Under the pieces are notes generated by a model, which was not told the DNA's origin, made no database searches, and saw only the letters and a program-made list of their open reading frames with translations. Shown here in pieces: positions 19,195-28,187 of a DNA stretch of 64,000 bases (position 1 is its first letter; each line of letters starts with the position of its first letter). Source of the stretch: Jiangella alkaliphila (lineage in GTDB: Bacteria > Actinomycetota > Actinomycetes > Jiangellales > Jiangellaceae); the NCBI RefSeq assembly GCF_900105925.1, contig NZ_LT629791.1, positions 2,577,278-2,641,277 of the forward strand. Direction: 5' to 3'. Position numbers and translations under genes: made by a program.

Positions 19195-19659
19195 TCAGTC
19201 GCTCTTGGGCTTGTCCTTGTCGGCCTTGCTGCCGCCGAGCGCGCCGACCAGCAGGATCAGCCCCCAGATGCCGAGCGGCCAGACCGGCCAGAAGTTCTGC
19301 GCCTCATTCGACGCGATGCTGCTGATGCCCCAGATGCCGATCATGATAACCGCCGCGCCGGCCCACGCCTGCCACTCGTCGAGGTACTCGCGCCACTCGC
19401 GCTTCTTCCGCTCCTCGACGACCTTCTGCTGCTTCTCCTCGGCCTGACGCCGCTCGCGCTGCAACGGCTGCGGCAGGTCGGCGGTGAGGCGGTCCAGCTC
19501 GCCGTAGGTGCGCGCCTCCCACACCGCCTGGAGGCGGCGCTCGTACTCGTCGTTGTCGAGCCGGCCCTCCCCGAAGGCGTCGCGCAGATCCTCGGCGACC
19601 AGGTCCCGATCGACGTCGCTCGCCCTCTGTTCCGGCCGCCGCGCGGGCAGATCGCTCAT
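19195..19659 (-). CDS. DUF1707 membrane protein
   Basis: A 154-residue protein. The N-terminal DUF1707 domain (RASDVDRDLVAEDLRDAFGEGRLDNDEYERRLQAVWEARTYGEL ... DLP) is followed by a charged coiled coil (RERRQAEEKQQKVVEERKKR). Two membrane helices then occur (WAGAAVIMIGIWGISSIA and WPLGIWGLILLVGALGG), with a Lys-rich tail. The ATG at 19659 has AAGGGAGAGG upstream; the longer frame from 19752 lacks one. It is the third DUF1707 protein in the window and the only one with membrane helices. It is convergent with ispH, separated by five bases. Confidence 0.75.
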   Translation of the reverse strand: MSDLPARRPEQRASDVDRDLVAEDLRDAFGEGRLDNDEYERRLQAVWEARTYGELDRLTADLPQPLQRERRQAEEKQQKVVEERKKREWREYLDEWQAWAGAAVIMIGIWGISSIASNEAQNFWPVWPLGIWGLILLVGALGGSKADKDKPKSD

Positions 19660-19807
19660 CTCGGCCTCTCCCTTCGCGTGTGCGAGCAAGAATACGACCG
19701 ACGGCGGGCCGGACCGGTCACGTGGAACGCCCGCGGCGGACTTCCGGCCCACGCGGCGGGACCTTGGTCCCTGGCCGCCCCGGTGCCGGGTGTGGAACCT
19801 GAAGGGT

Positions 19808-20239
19808 GTGGACGCGATCGCCCCGGCCGACCCGGCCGGCCTCGAGACCCTGGGCCGCTCGGACTGCTACATGCTGCTGCGGACGGTGCCGATCGGCCGC
19901 ATCGTCTTCACCGAGGCCGCGCTGCCGGCGATCCAGCCGGTGAACTTCGTCCTCGACGGCGACGACGTGATCATCCGGACCGGCATGGGCTCGAAGCTGG
20001 CCGCCGCGACGCGGTCCGCGGTCGTGGCGTTCGAGGCGGACCAGTACGACGAGGACGCGCTGGCCGGCTGGTCGGTGGTGCTGGTCGGCCGGGCCGAGGC
20101 GGTCGCTGACGACGCCGAGCGGCGGCGCCTGGCCCGGCTCGGGCTGACGCCGTGGGCGCTGGGGGACCGGCCGCACTACATCCGCGTCCGGCCCGAGATC
20201 GTCCGCGGCCGCCGGATCCGCCGTCCGGCCACGCTCTGA
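19808..20239 (+). CDS. pyridoxamine 5'-phosphate oxidase-like flavin protein
   Basis: A 143-residue split-barrel protein of the PNPOx-like (Pyridox_oxase_2) group. Conserved segments include LLRTVPIGRIVFTE, LPAIQPVNFVLDGDDVIIRTGMGSKLAAA, VAFEADQYDEDALAGWSVVLVGRAE and a terminal HYIRVRPEIVRGRRI. Such proteins bind FMN, F420 or heme. The cofactor and substrate here cannot be told. The GTG at 19808 follows GAAGGG at short spacing; a GTG at 19790 is an alternative start. Confidence 0.75.
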   Translation: MDAIAPADPAGLETLGRSDCYMLLRTVPIGRIVFTEAALPAIQPVNFVLDGDDVIIRTGMGSKLAAATRSAVVAFEADQYDEDALAGWSVVLVGRAEAVADDAERRRLARLGLTPWALGDRPHYIRVRPEIVRGRRIRRPATL

Positions 20240-20287
20240 CCTGTCCGTTTCGCCGGAGTGAGGACCAACGTCCCGCCCTCTGGCGAC

Positions 20288-20307
20288 CTTGGGCAGCAGC
20301 GCCCAGG
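20288..20307 (+). terminator. hairpin after the PNPOx-like gene
   Basis: CTTGGGC (20288-20294) and GCCCAGG (20301-20307) form a seven-pair stem (one G-T) with a six-base loop, 49 bases after the stop at 20239. There is no T-run, as is common in GC-rich actinomycetes, so a terminator role is likely but not certain. Confidence 0.4.
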
Positions 20308-20324
20308 AACCCCGCCGCGATGGA

Positions 20325-20360
20325 CTGGAGTCAGCGCCGGAGAAGCCGGCGAGACTCCAG
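20325..20360 (+). promoter_or_regulatory. long hairpin directly before the DoxX ribosome binding site
   Basis: CTGGAGTC (20325-20332) pairs with GACTCCAG (20353-20360). Inside, CGCCGG (20335-20340) pairs with CCGGCG (20346-20351), closing a five-base loop: fourteen pairs with only small bulges. The ribosome binding site AAAGGGCGG begins one base later. It is either a terminator read-through barrier or a leader structure controlling translation of the DoxX gene. Confidence 0.5.
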
Positions 20361-20373
20361 AAAGGGCGGAACG

Positions 20374-20952
20374 ATGACCACGTCCAGCAGCCATGACGTG
20401 CCGATCAGGAGCACCGGGCCTGACGTCGCCGAGCCCGCCGCCGTCGGCATCGGAACCCCCGACGTCCGTCCTGTCGCGCTCCAGTACGTCCTGGGCCTCC
20501 TGCGACTGGCGCTCGGCTGGACCTTCCTGTGGGCGTTCCTGGACAAGACGTTCGGCCTCGGCTATTCGACCCCGAGCGAGAGCGCCTGGATCGACGGCGG
20601 CAGCCCCACCACCGGCTATCTGTCCGGCGTCGAGGGTCCGTTCGAGGACGTCTTCAACGACCTCGCCGGCACCACCTGGGTGGACTGGCTGTTCATGATC
20701 GGCCTGCTCGGGATCGGGCTGGCACTGATCCTGGGCATCGGGATGCGGATCGCCGCGGTCGCCGGTGTGCTGATGCTCGCCATGATGTACCTGGCGTCGC
20801 TGCCGCTGGACACCAACCCGTTCCTCGATGAGCACCTCACCGAGGCGCTCATGCTGATCGTGCTGGCGCTGACCTCCTCGGGCCGGTACCTCGGGCTGGG
20901 CCGCCTCTGGGAGCGGATCCCCCTCGTTCAGAAGCACCGCTGGCTCGTCTGA
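20374..20952 (+). CDS. DoxX/DoxD-family membrane protein
   Basis: A 192-residue membrane protein. A polar N-terminus of about 35 residues precedes four hydrophobic segments: YVLGLLRLALGWTFLWAFLDK, WLFMIGLLGIGLALILGIG, RIAAVAGVLMLAMMYLAS and the C-terminal LTEALMLIVLALTSS. The FLDKTFGLGYSTP motif after the first helix is typical of the DoxX/DoxD superfamily. The family includes quinone-linked thiosulfate oxidation subunits and redox-stress proteins; which applies here is unknown. ATG 20374 has AAAGGGCGG upstream, itself preceded by a strong hairpin. Confidence 0.75.
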   Translation: MTTSSSHDVPIRSTGPDVAEPAAVGIGTPDVRPVALQYVLGLLRLALGWTFLWAFLDKTFGLGYSTPSESAWIDGGSPTTGYLSGVEGPFEDVFNDLAGTTWVDWLFMIGLLGIGLALILGIGMRIAAVAGVLMLAMMYLASLPLDTNPFLDEHLTEALMLIVLALTSSGRYLGLGRLWERIPLVQKHRWLV

Positions 20953-21301
20953 GCCGCCGGCCGTCACGTCCGCGCCGGGTCCCGCTGAGGGCTCGGTGCG
21001 GACTCATGTCATGGCCCCGGCGGACGGCCGCCGCCGTGACGTGGTCCTGACAACCGGTCACGGCCCCCTTGGCAGACCACAACGCTTCTGCTAACTTTCT
21101 TTCCAATTCGATTCGAGGTCATTCCGGCGCAATGTTCCGAAGGCTGTGAATCAGCCGATTCACCAGCCGCGTCGGCGAGTCATCCCCCTAGTCACCGATG
21201 CGCGCAGGCCTGCGTGCGCCCTCGTGGAGGTGATGTGTCACCGCGAGCCGATCGCGGGATCCGAGGCACTGTCACGGACACCTCTCGCAAGGAGTCAGCC
21301 C
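20953..21301 (+). promoter_or_regulatory. chitinase promoter and long leader
   Basis: 349 bases without a gene. TTGGCA at 21069-21074 and TAACTT at 21092-21097, with a 17-base spacer, make a good housekeeping-type promoter, leaving a leader of about 200 bases before the chitinase ATG. An open frame running in phase from 21146 has no ribosome binding site and adds only polar residues ahead of the signal peptide, so it is not used. No clear chitinase-type direct-repeat operator was identified. Confidence 0.45.
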
Positions 21302-24268
21302 ATGAAGACTCGATGGCGTACCGCGGTGGCGTATGGCGCCGCCGCAGGTCTGCTGGTCACGAGCGTCGCAGCGGCGTTCGCGGGCCAGGCACCGGAAGGG
21401 GCCGGCGATCCGGTCGCGGCGTCGGATCCGGCGCCGCAGGTGCGCGCCGCCGCCGCGGCCGAGAACGGCTACCGCAACGTCGGCTACTTCACCCAATGGG
21501 GAATCTACGGCCGCGACTTCCTGGTCCAGGATCTCGACCTCAGCGGCGCGGCGTCAGACCTCACCCACATCAACTACGCGTTCGCGAACATCCACCCGGA
21601 CACGCTCACCTGTTTCGAGGCCAACCGGCCGAACGGGCCGAAGGACTCGCCGGCCGAAGGCGACTACGCCGGTGACGCCTGGGCCGACTACGGCCGCGGG
21701 TTCGCCGCCGGCGACTCCGTCGACGGGGTCGGTGATACCTGGGACCAGCCGCTGGCCGGGAACTTCAACCAGATCAAGGAACTGAAGGCGAAGTACCCGC
21801 ACCTCAAGGCGCTGGTCTCGATCGGCGGCTGGACCTGGTCGCGGCACTTCTCCCGGGCCGCCGCCACGCCCGAGAGCCGGCAGCGGTTCGTGTCGTCCTG
21901 TATCGACACCTTCCTGCGCGGCAACCTGCCGGTGATCGACGGACGGGGCGGGCCGGGCTCGGCCGCCGGCGTCTTCGACGGGTTCGACATCGACTGGGAG
22001 TGGCCCGGCGTGCCGGAGGAGCTTCAGCACCCCGGCAACCACTGGTCGCCGAACGACAAGGAGAACTTCACCGCGCTGCTGGCCGAGTTCCGCCGTCAGC
22101 TCGACGCGCTGGGCGGCCAGACCGGCGAGACGTACGAACTGAGTGCCTTCCTGCCGGCCAACCCCGTCCTCATCGACGCGGGCTGGGACGTCACCCAGAT
22201 CTTCGACTACCTCGACTTCGGCAACGTGCAGGGCTACGACCTGCACGGCACCTGGCGGCCGGACCTTGCCGGTCACCAGGCCAACACCAACGACGACCCG
22301 GCGAACCCGCTCCCGGACGGCCAGCGGTTCAGCGTCGACGCGGCGATGAGCTACTACGTCGACCGTGGCGTGCCGCCGGCGCAGCTCACCATGGGCATCC
22401 CGCTGTACGGCCGTGGCTGGACCGGGGTCACGGACGGCGGGACACACGGAGCGTGGCAGCCGGCGACGGGCGCGGCGCCGGGCGAGTTCCCCGAGGAGCC
22501 GGGGACCGACCGCTACCGCAACCTGCGCGGCGGCCAGATCTACCACGACGAGGACGTCCTGGCGTCGTGGTCGTACGACGGCACCGAGTTCTGGTCCTTC
22601 GACGACCCGTGGCTGGTGGACAAGAAGGCCGACTACGTCACCGCCGGCGGCTTCGGCGGCGCGATGTGGTGGGACCTCGCCGGCGACTATCAGAACGAGC
22701 TGGTCGGCCTGATGGGGTCGCGGCTGGCGACCGGCGGCGATCCGGGCGGCGGCGACGAGAACGGCGACGTCTCCGGTGGTGACGTGTCTGGCGGCGACGA
22801 GTCAGGCGGCGACGTGACCGGCGGCGACGACGGCGGGCCGGGCGACTGCACGGCGCCGGCCTGGAGCGCGTCCACGGTCTACGTCGGCGGCAACCAGGTG
22901 TCGCACAACGGGCACCACTGGACCGCGCGGCACTGGACCCAGGGCGACACGCCCGCGGCCAGCGAGTGGGGTCCGTGGCGCGACGACGGAGCGTGCTCCG
23001 GTGAGGGCGGCACGACGGGCAACGCGTCCGGCTCGGACGACGGCACCGACGTGGGCACGGCGACCGGCACGGAGACCGGAGGCGACAACGGGGGGCCGAC
23101 GACGGCATGCACGGCGCCGGCCTGGAACGCCTCCACCGTCTACGTCGGCGGCAACCAGGTCTCGCACGGTGGCCACCACTGGACCGCCCGGCACTGGACC
23201 CAGGGCGACACGCCCGCACCCAGCGAGTGGGGACCCTGGCGCGACGACGGCCCCTGCTCCGGTGGCACGGACACCGGGACAGATACCGGCTCGGACACGG
23301 GCACCGACACCGGCACCGACACGGGGGCCGAGGCCGGCTCCGACACCGGCACCGAGGACGGCGATCCCGGCGACCCGGGCGATCCCGGTGACCGCTGGCT
23401 GACCGGCTACTGGCACAACTTCAACAACGGCTCGACCGTGCTGCGGGTGTCGCAGGTGCCGGCGGCGTACAACCTGCTGGCCATCGCGTTCGCCGACAAC
23501 CTGGCGGGCACCCCGGGCGGCATCACGTTCAACCTCGACTCCGGCGGGCTCGGCGGCTACACCGTCGCCCAGTTCAAGGCCGACGTCGCCGCCCGGCAGG
23601 CCGCCGGCGGCACCGTCGTCATCTCGGTCGGCGGCCAGAACGGCAACGTCAGCGTCACCAACGCGACCGAGGCGGCCAACTTCGCGCAGAGCACCCACGC
23701 GCTGATGCAGGAGTACGGCTTCGACGGCGTCGACATCGACCTGGAGCACGGGATCAACGCGACGTACATGGAGCAGGCGCTACGGCAACTGCGCAACCTG
23801 GCCGGGCCGGGGCTGATCATCACCATGGCGCCGCAGACGATCGACTTCCAGGCGCCGACGTTCGAGTACTACAAGCTGGCGCTGGCGATCCGGGACATCC
23901 TCACGATCGTCAACATGCAGTACTACAACTCCGGCACGATGCTGGGTTGCAACCAGCAGGTCTACGCCCAGGGCACGGTCGACTTCCTGACCGCGCTCGC
24001 CTGTATCCAGCTCGAGGCCGGACTGGCGCCGCACCAGGTCGGGCTCGGCCTGCCGGCGACCTCGCAGGCCGCTGGCGGCGGCTACCAGTCGCCGTCGAAC
24101 GTCACGGCCGCCCTGGACTGCCTGGCGACCGCGACACGGTGCGGCAGCTTCGTCCCGTCAGATCCCTGGGGACCGATCGGCGGGGCGATGACCTGGTCGG
24201 TCAACTGGGACGCGACGAACGGCTACCAGTTCGCGAACACGCTGGGCGCCTATCTCGGGACCGGCTGA
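21302..24268 (+). CDS. secreted chitinase with two GH18 domains and two CBM5/12 modules
   Basis: 988 residues in the order signal peptide (residues 1-28), GH18-A (about 50-480), two chitin-binding CBM5/12 modules (516-565 and 603-652), Gly/Asp/Thr-rich linkers, and GH18-B (about 698-988). Both catalytic domains keep DxxDxDxE: DGFDIDWE with Glu233, and DGVDIDLE with Glu815. GH18-A resembles the large processive ChiA-like group (YFTQWGIYGRDF, GGWTWSRHF); GH18-B resembles the smaller Streptomyces-type group (GYWHNFNNGS). The ATG at 21302 has AAGGAG upstream. It should hydrolyse chitin outside the cell, perhaps with exo and endo activities in one chain. Confidence 0.92.
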   Translation: MKTRWRTAVAYGAAAGLLVTSVAAAFAGQAPEGAGDPVAASDPAPQVRAAAAAENGYRNVGYFTQWGIYGRDFLVQDLDLSGAASDLTHINYAFANIHPDTLTCFEANRPNGPKDSPAEGDYAGDAWADYGRGFAAGDSVDGVGDTWDQPLAGNFNQIKELKAKYPHLKALVSIGGWTWSRHFSRAAATPESRQRFVSSCIDTFLRGNLPVIDGRGGPGSAAGVFDGFDIDWEWPGVPEELQHPGNHWSPNDKENFTALLAEFRRQLDALGGQTGETYELSAFLPANPVLIDAGWDVTQIFDYLDFGNVQGYDLHGTWRPDLAGHQANTNDDPANPLPDGQRFSVDAAMSYYVDRGVPPAQLTMGIPLYGRGWTGVTDGGTHGAWQPATGAAPGEFPEEPGTDRYRNLRGGQIYHDEDVLASWSYDGTEFWSFDDPWLVDKKADYVTAGGFGGAMWWDLAGDYQNELVGLMGSRLATGGDPGGGDENGDVSGGDVSGGDESGGDVTGGDDGGPGDCTAPAWSASTVYVGGNQVSHNGHHWTARHWTQGDTPAASEWGPWRDDGACSGEGGTTGNASGSDDGTDVGTATGTETGGDNGGPTTACTAPAWNASTVYVGGNQVSHGGHHWTARHWTQGDTPAPSEWGPWRDDGPCSGGTDTGTDTGSDTGTDTGTDTGAEAGSDTGTEDGDPGDPGDPGDRWLTGYWHNFNNGSTVLRVSQVPAAYNLLAIAFADNLAGTPGGITFNLDSGGLGGYTVAQFKADVAARQAAGGTVVISVGGQNGNVSVTNATEAANFAQSTHALMQEYGFDGVDIDLEHGINATYMEQALRQLRNLAGPGLIITMAPQTIDFQAPTFEYYKLALAIRDILTIVNMQYYNSGTMLGCNQQVYAQGTVDFLTALACIQLEAGLAPHQVGLGLPATSQAAGGGYQSPSNVTAALDCLATATRCGSFVPSDPWGPIGGAMTWSVNWDATNGYQFANTLGAYLGTG
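22847..22996 (+). repeat. CBM5/12-encoding repeat, unit 1
   Basis: This 150-base unit encodes a 50-residue Cys-to-Cys chitin-binding module with aromatic residues W, Y, W and W. It is almost identical in DNA and protein to the unit at 23108-23257, indicating a fairly recent internal duplication. Confidence 0.8.
23108..23257 (+). repeat. CBM5/12-encoding repeat, unit 2
   Basis: Second copy of the module at 22847-22996, with only a handful of residue changes. It is followed by a repetitive Asp/Thr/Gly linker (units of TDTG) that joins it to the second catalytic domain. Confidence 0.8.
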
Positions 24269-24279
24269 CCCGGTCACGG

Positions 24280-24329
24280 GATGGGTGAGCGTCTGCTGTC
24301 GCTATAGCCACACCAGACGCTCACCCATC
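24280..24329. terminator. bidirectional terminator hairpin
   Basis: GATGGGTGAGCGTCTG (24280-24295) and CAGACGCTCACCCATC (24314-24329) are perfectly complementary over 16 bases around an 18-base loop. The hairpin lies between the convergent chitinase and Nudix-like genes; its right arm contains the stop codon of the minus-strand gene (24321-24323). Confidence 0.8.
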
Positions 24330-25313
24330 GCCGTCGCCGGTGGCTCTCACCTCACAGGCTCGGCTCGGCGCCCAGTCGAGCGAGAAGATGCTCGACGCTG
24401 TCATGGTGTCGGCCGTCATCAGCGCGGTCAGCTCGCGCCCGTCGAGCGGGGCGAACTCGATGCGCGGTCCGCCGGCGGTGGCCGACTCCCAACTGCCGCG
24501 CGCGGTCAGCTTGAGCTCGTCGGCGTAGGCGGGCGAGGTGAAGTGGGTGAGAACCGCCAGGACGACGCTGCCGTCGCTGATGTCGATGGCCGCACCCGTG
24601 CAGCGCAGCCGCAACCGGCCGGCGTCGAGCTCGGCGACAAGGCGGCGGCCGTGTTCACTGTGGAAGACCCAGTCGGGGTGCGCGGCGACTGGCTGGTCGG
24701 CGGCCCGCGACAACTCCTCCTCGTCGAAGAACTCCTCCAGGATCTCCTTGAGCACGTTGTACGTGACCAGCCCGAACCGACTGCGCGACCAGCCGAGCAC
24801 GTTTGGCTCGAGCCCGAACACAGGGGCGACGGCGTACATACCGCGCGGGGTGACGACGCGGTCGGACCGGCGTTGGAGCGCAACCTCGCGGCCACCGTCG
24901 GCGTGCTCGAAGACGCAGGCGGCGGTCGCGGAGATCACGACCGGGCGCAGCGGACCGGCGACGGCCTCGTCGAAGCCGCGGAACGTGCCGAGCAGCAGTG
25001 GCTTGTCGCCGTCGGCGGCGTCGGACTCGTGCAGGATCCGGTCGCCGACGAACCGGTCGTCGCGGTCGACGACCAGCGGCAGTAGGGCCGGCACGCGCGT
25101 CGTCGTGGTGCGGACGAGCTGGTCGGACAGGTCGTTCGCGCGGAAGATCTCGAGCAGGTGCGCCGTATGCCGGACCGGGTCGGCGGCCTGCTCGAGCCGC
25201 TGGCGCAGCCGTCCCGTCCGGCGGGCGGCCACGCGCGACTTGACGTACGAGTAGCCCTCGTCGCCGGCGATGCCGAGGACCACGCCGAGCAGGATCAGCG
25301 CGACCTCACCCAT
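24321..25313 (-). CDS. membrane-anchored protein with a Nudix-like domain
   Basis: A 330-residue protein. Residues 3-18 form an N-terminal membrane anchor (EVALILLGVVLGIAGD) followed by a basic helical stretch. A central beta-alpha region (ISATAACVFEHADGGREVALQRRSDRVVTPRGMYAVAPVFGLEPN) leads into KEILEEFFDEEEL, which resembles the REUxEExGU half of a Nudix box. The first half of the box (GxxxxxE) is not clear, so hydrolase activity is doubtful. No named family is recognised. It is separated from rmuC by 44 bases on the same strand and may be cotranscribed. Confidence 0.45.
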   Translation of the reverse strand: MGEVALILLGVVLGIAGDEGYSYVKSRVAARRTGRLRQRLEQAADPVRHTAHLLEIFRANDLSDQLVRTTTTRVPALLPLVVDRDDRFVGDRILHESDAADGDKPLLLGTFRGFDEAVAGPLRPVVISATAACVFEHADGGREVALQRRSDRVVTPRGMYAVAPVFGLEPNVLGWSRSRFGLVTYNVLKEILEEFFDEEELSRAADQPVAAHPDWVFHSEHGRRLVAELDAGRLRLRCTGAAIDISDGSVVLAVLTHFTSPAYADELKLTARGSWESATAGGPRIEFAPLDGRELTALMTADTMTASSIFSLDWAPSRACEVRATGDGDG

Positions 25314-25357
25314 GCCGCTGCCCGTCCTCCGCCCGCGCCTCGGCCCGCCGTCGAGTC

Positions 25358-26839
25358 TCAGCCGTCGGTGCCGCTGCGCCGCCGCCGGGAGCCGCCGCCG
25401 GGGCCCTTGCCCGGGCCGATGCCGAACCGTGGATCGACCTGGATGTCCTCGAGCGCGATGAGGGCGTCGTCGACCATCTCAGGGGCTTGGAGCTGCCGGG
25501 CGGCCCGTTCGACCTGCGGCGGGGCCTCGATCTCTTCGTCGACCACCTTGAGGTCGGCCATCTTGCGGGCGCTGACCAGGACCCGGCTCTCCAGTGAGCT
25601 GACGCCGTCGTTGTAGGCCTTGACCGCGCCGTCGAGCTGGCGGCCGAGTCGGCCGAGGTGACCGCCCATGGTGGACAGGCGCGAGTGCAGCTCGCGGCCG
25701 AGCGTGAGCACCTCCTGCGCGTTCTGCGCCAGCGCCTCCTGCCGCCAGGTGTAGCCGACCGTCCGCAACAGCGCGACCAGCGTCGACGGCGTCGCGATGA
25801 CGACGTTGCGCTCGAAGGCGTGCTCGAACAGCGTGGGGTCCTGCTCCATGGCGGCGTTCAGGAACACGTCGGACGGCACGAACATGACCACGAACTCGGG
25901 CGTCGGGGCGAACTGCTCCCAGTACTGCTTGCCGGCCAGCTGGTCGATGTGCGTCTTGAGGTGCCGGGCGTGCGCCGCCAGCCGCTTGTCGCGCGTCGCA
26001 TCGTCGCGGGCCTCCATCGCCTCGAGGTAGCCGTTGAACGACACCTTCGCGTCGACGACCACCTTCTTGCCGCCCGCGAGGCTGACGACGAGGTCGGGCC
26101 GGAGCTTGCCGTCGGAGGTGTCGGCGCTGGCCTGCTCGGCGAAGTCGACGTGCTCGACCATGCCGGCCGCCTCGACCACCCGGCGCAGCTGCAGCTCGCC
26201 CCACCGGCCGCGCACCTGAGGCGCCCGCAACGCCGTGACCAGCTGCTGGGTCTCGACGCGCAGCTGCTCGGAGCTTTTGCCCATGGTCTCGAGCGTGGTT
26301 CGTATCTCGCCGTATGCCGTCGCGCGCGCCTTCTCCAGCTGGTTGGCGTGGTCGGTGACCTTCTCGAGCTGGTCGTTCAGCGGCTTGACCATGGCCTCGA
26401 CGGCCAGGCGGCGGTGTTCGAGCTCGGTCTTCACCCGCTCTTCGGAGCCCTTGAACTGCTCGGTGGCCAGCTCGAGGAACTCGGCGCGGTTCTGTCGCAG
26501 CGCGTCGGCGGACAGCCGCTGGAACTCCTGCGTCAGCCGCTCCTGCTCGGCGCGGAGCATGGCCAGCTTCTCCTCGCCGCTCGTGCGTGCGTGGGACAGC
26601 TCGGTCTCCAGCCTGGACTGCTCGGCCTGGGCGTCGAGCATGCGCTCGCGGTCGACCTCACGCTCGCTCTGCAGGTCCTGCCGCTCGCGCCGGACGGTGT
26701 CGAGCTCGGCTCGCGCGGCGTCGCGCTCGGCGGCCACCGTGGCGGCGAGGCCGGCCGTGCGGACGCGGACGAGCAGTGCGCCCACGACGCCGCCCAGAAG
26801 CAGGGCGACGAGGGCGGCGAGGACGGTGGAGACGTTCAT
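25358..26839 (-). CDS. rmuC: DNA recombination protein RmuC
   Basis: A 493-residue protein. An N-terminal membrane helix (VLAALVALLLGGVVGALLV) is followed by a long coiled coil (residues 35-160). The RmuC nuclease-like domain follows, with VRGRWGELQLRRVVEAAGM, VVDAKVSFNGYLEAME, HIDQLAGKQYW, FVVMFVPSDVFLNAAME and VIATPSTLVALLRTV. The family limits DNA rearrangement and has a restriction-endonuclease-like core (the D and K of VVDAK). The ATG at 26839 is chosen because it places the membrane helix at the N-terminus; a GTG/ATG ten codons earlier is possible. It has a charged C-terminal tail with RRRR. Confidence 0.88.
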   Translation of the reverse strand: MNVSTVLAALVALLLGGVVGALLVRVRTAGLAATVAAERDAARAELDTVRRERQDLQSEREVDRERMLDAQAEQSRLETELSHARTSGEEKLAMLRAEQERLTQEFQRLSADALRQNRAEFLELATEQFKGSEERVKTELEHRRLAVEAMVKPLNDQLEKVTDHANQLEKARATAYGEIRTTLETMGKSSEQLRVETQQLVTALRAPQVRGRWGELQLRRVVEAAGMVEHVDFAEQASADTSDGKLRPDLVVSLAGGKKVVVDAKVSFNGYLEAMEARDDATRDKRLAAHARHLKTHIDQLAGKQYWEQFAPTPEFVVMFVPSDVFLNAAMEQDPTLFEHAFERNVVIATPSTLVALLRTVGYTWRQEALAQNAQEVLTLGRELHSRLSTMGGHLGRLGRQLDGAVKAYNDGVSSLESRVLVSARKMADLKVVDEEIEAPPQVERAARQLQAPEMVDDALIALEDIQVDPRFGIGPGKGPGGGSRRRRSGTDG

Positions 26840-26955
26840 GGGGGCTACTTTGCCGGGGACCTCCGACAAAGTCGGGGAGGCGCGGCGAGAACAGGCCCGG
26901 AACAGGTGTTTCGTCCCAAATCAAGATCCGCTTCGTCGGCGGCCGCCGGGCCACG

Positions 26956-26961
26956 TACCCT
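26956..26961 (+). promoter_or_regulatory. -10 box of a leaderless ychF transcript
   Basis: TACCCT lies six bases before the GTG at 26968, consistent with transcription starting at the start codon. No Shine-Dalgarno sequence is present. Confidence 0.5.
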
Positions 26962-26967
26962 TCACCT

Positions 26968-28041
<1,074 letters not shown>

Positions 28042-28050
28042 GCAGGCCGT

Positions 28051-28085
28051 GCTGGGTGAGTGGTACCGCCGTACCACTCACCAGC
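28051..28085 (+). terminator. terminator hairpin after ychF
   Basis: GCTGGGTGAGTGGTAC (28051-28066) pairs with GTACCACTCACCAGC (28071-28085) with one bulged G and a four-base CGCC loop, ten bases after the ychF stop. The tight loop and long stem fit a strong intrinsic or pause-type terminator. Confidence 0.75.
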
Positions 28086-28187
28086 CGATGATTCCCCCTG
28101 GGGCCCACGGTCCGGGTCCGCGCCGCTCCTAGCGTCGGAAGCAGACACCGCGGCGTATCCGCGGCCGAGCTCCACGCGGGAGGCCCC

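Noticed and set aside
20152-20373. In-frame upstream extension of the DoxX gene
   Set aside because: It overlaps the end of the PNPOx-like gene and runs through two hairpins; ATG 20374 has its own ribosome binding site.
23258-23390. Repetitive GACACCGG-type units that look like a repeat array
   Set aside because: They are codon repeats for the Thr/Asp/Gly linker of the chitinase, without spacers; not CRISPR or an independent element.
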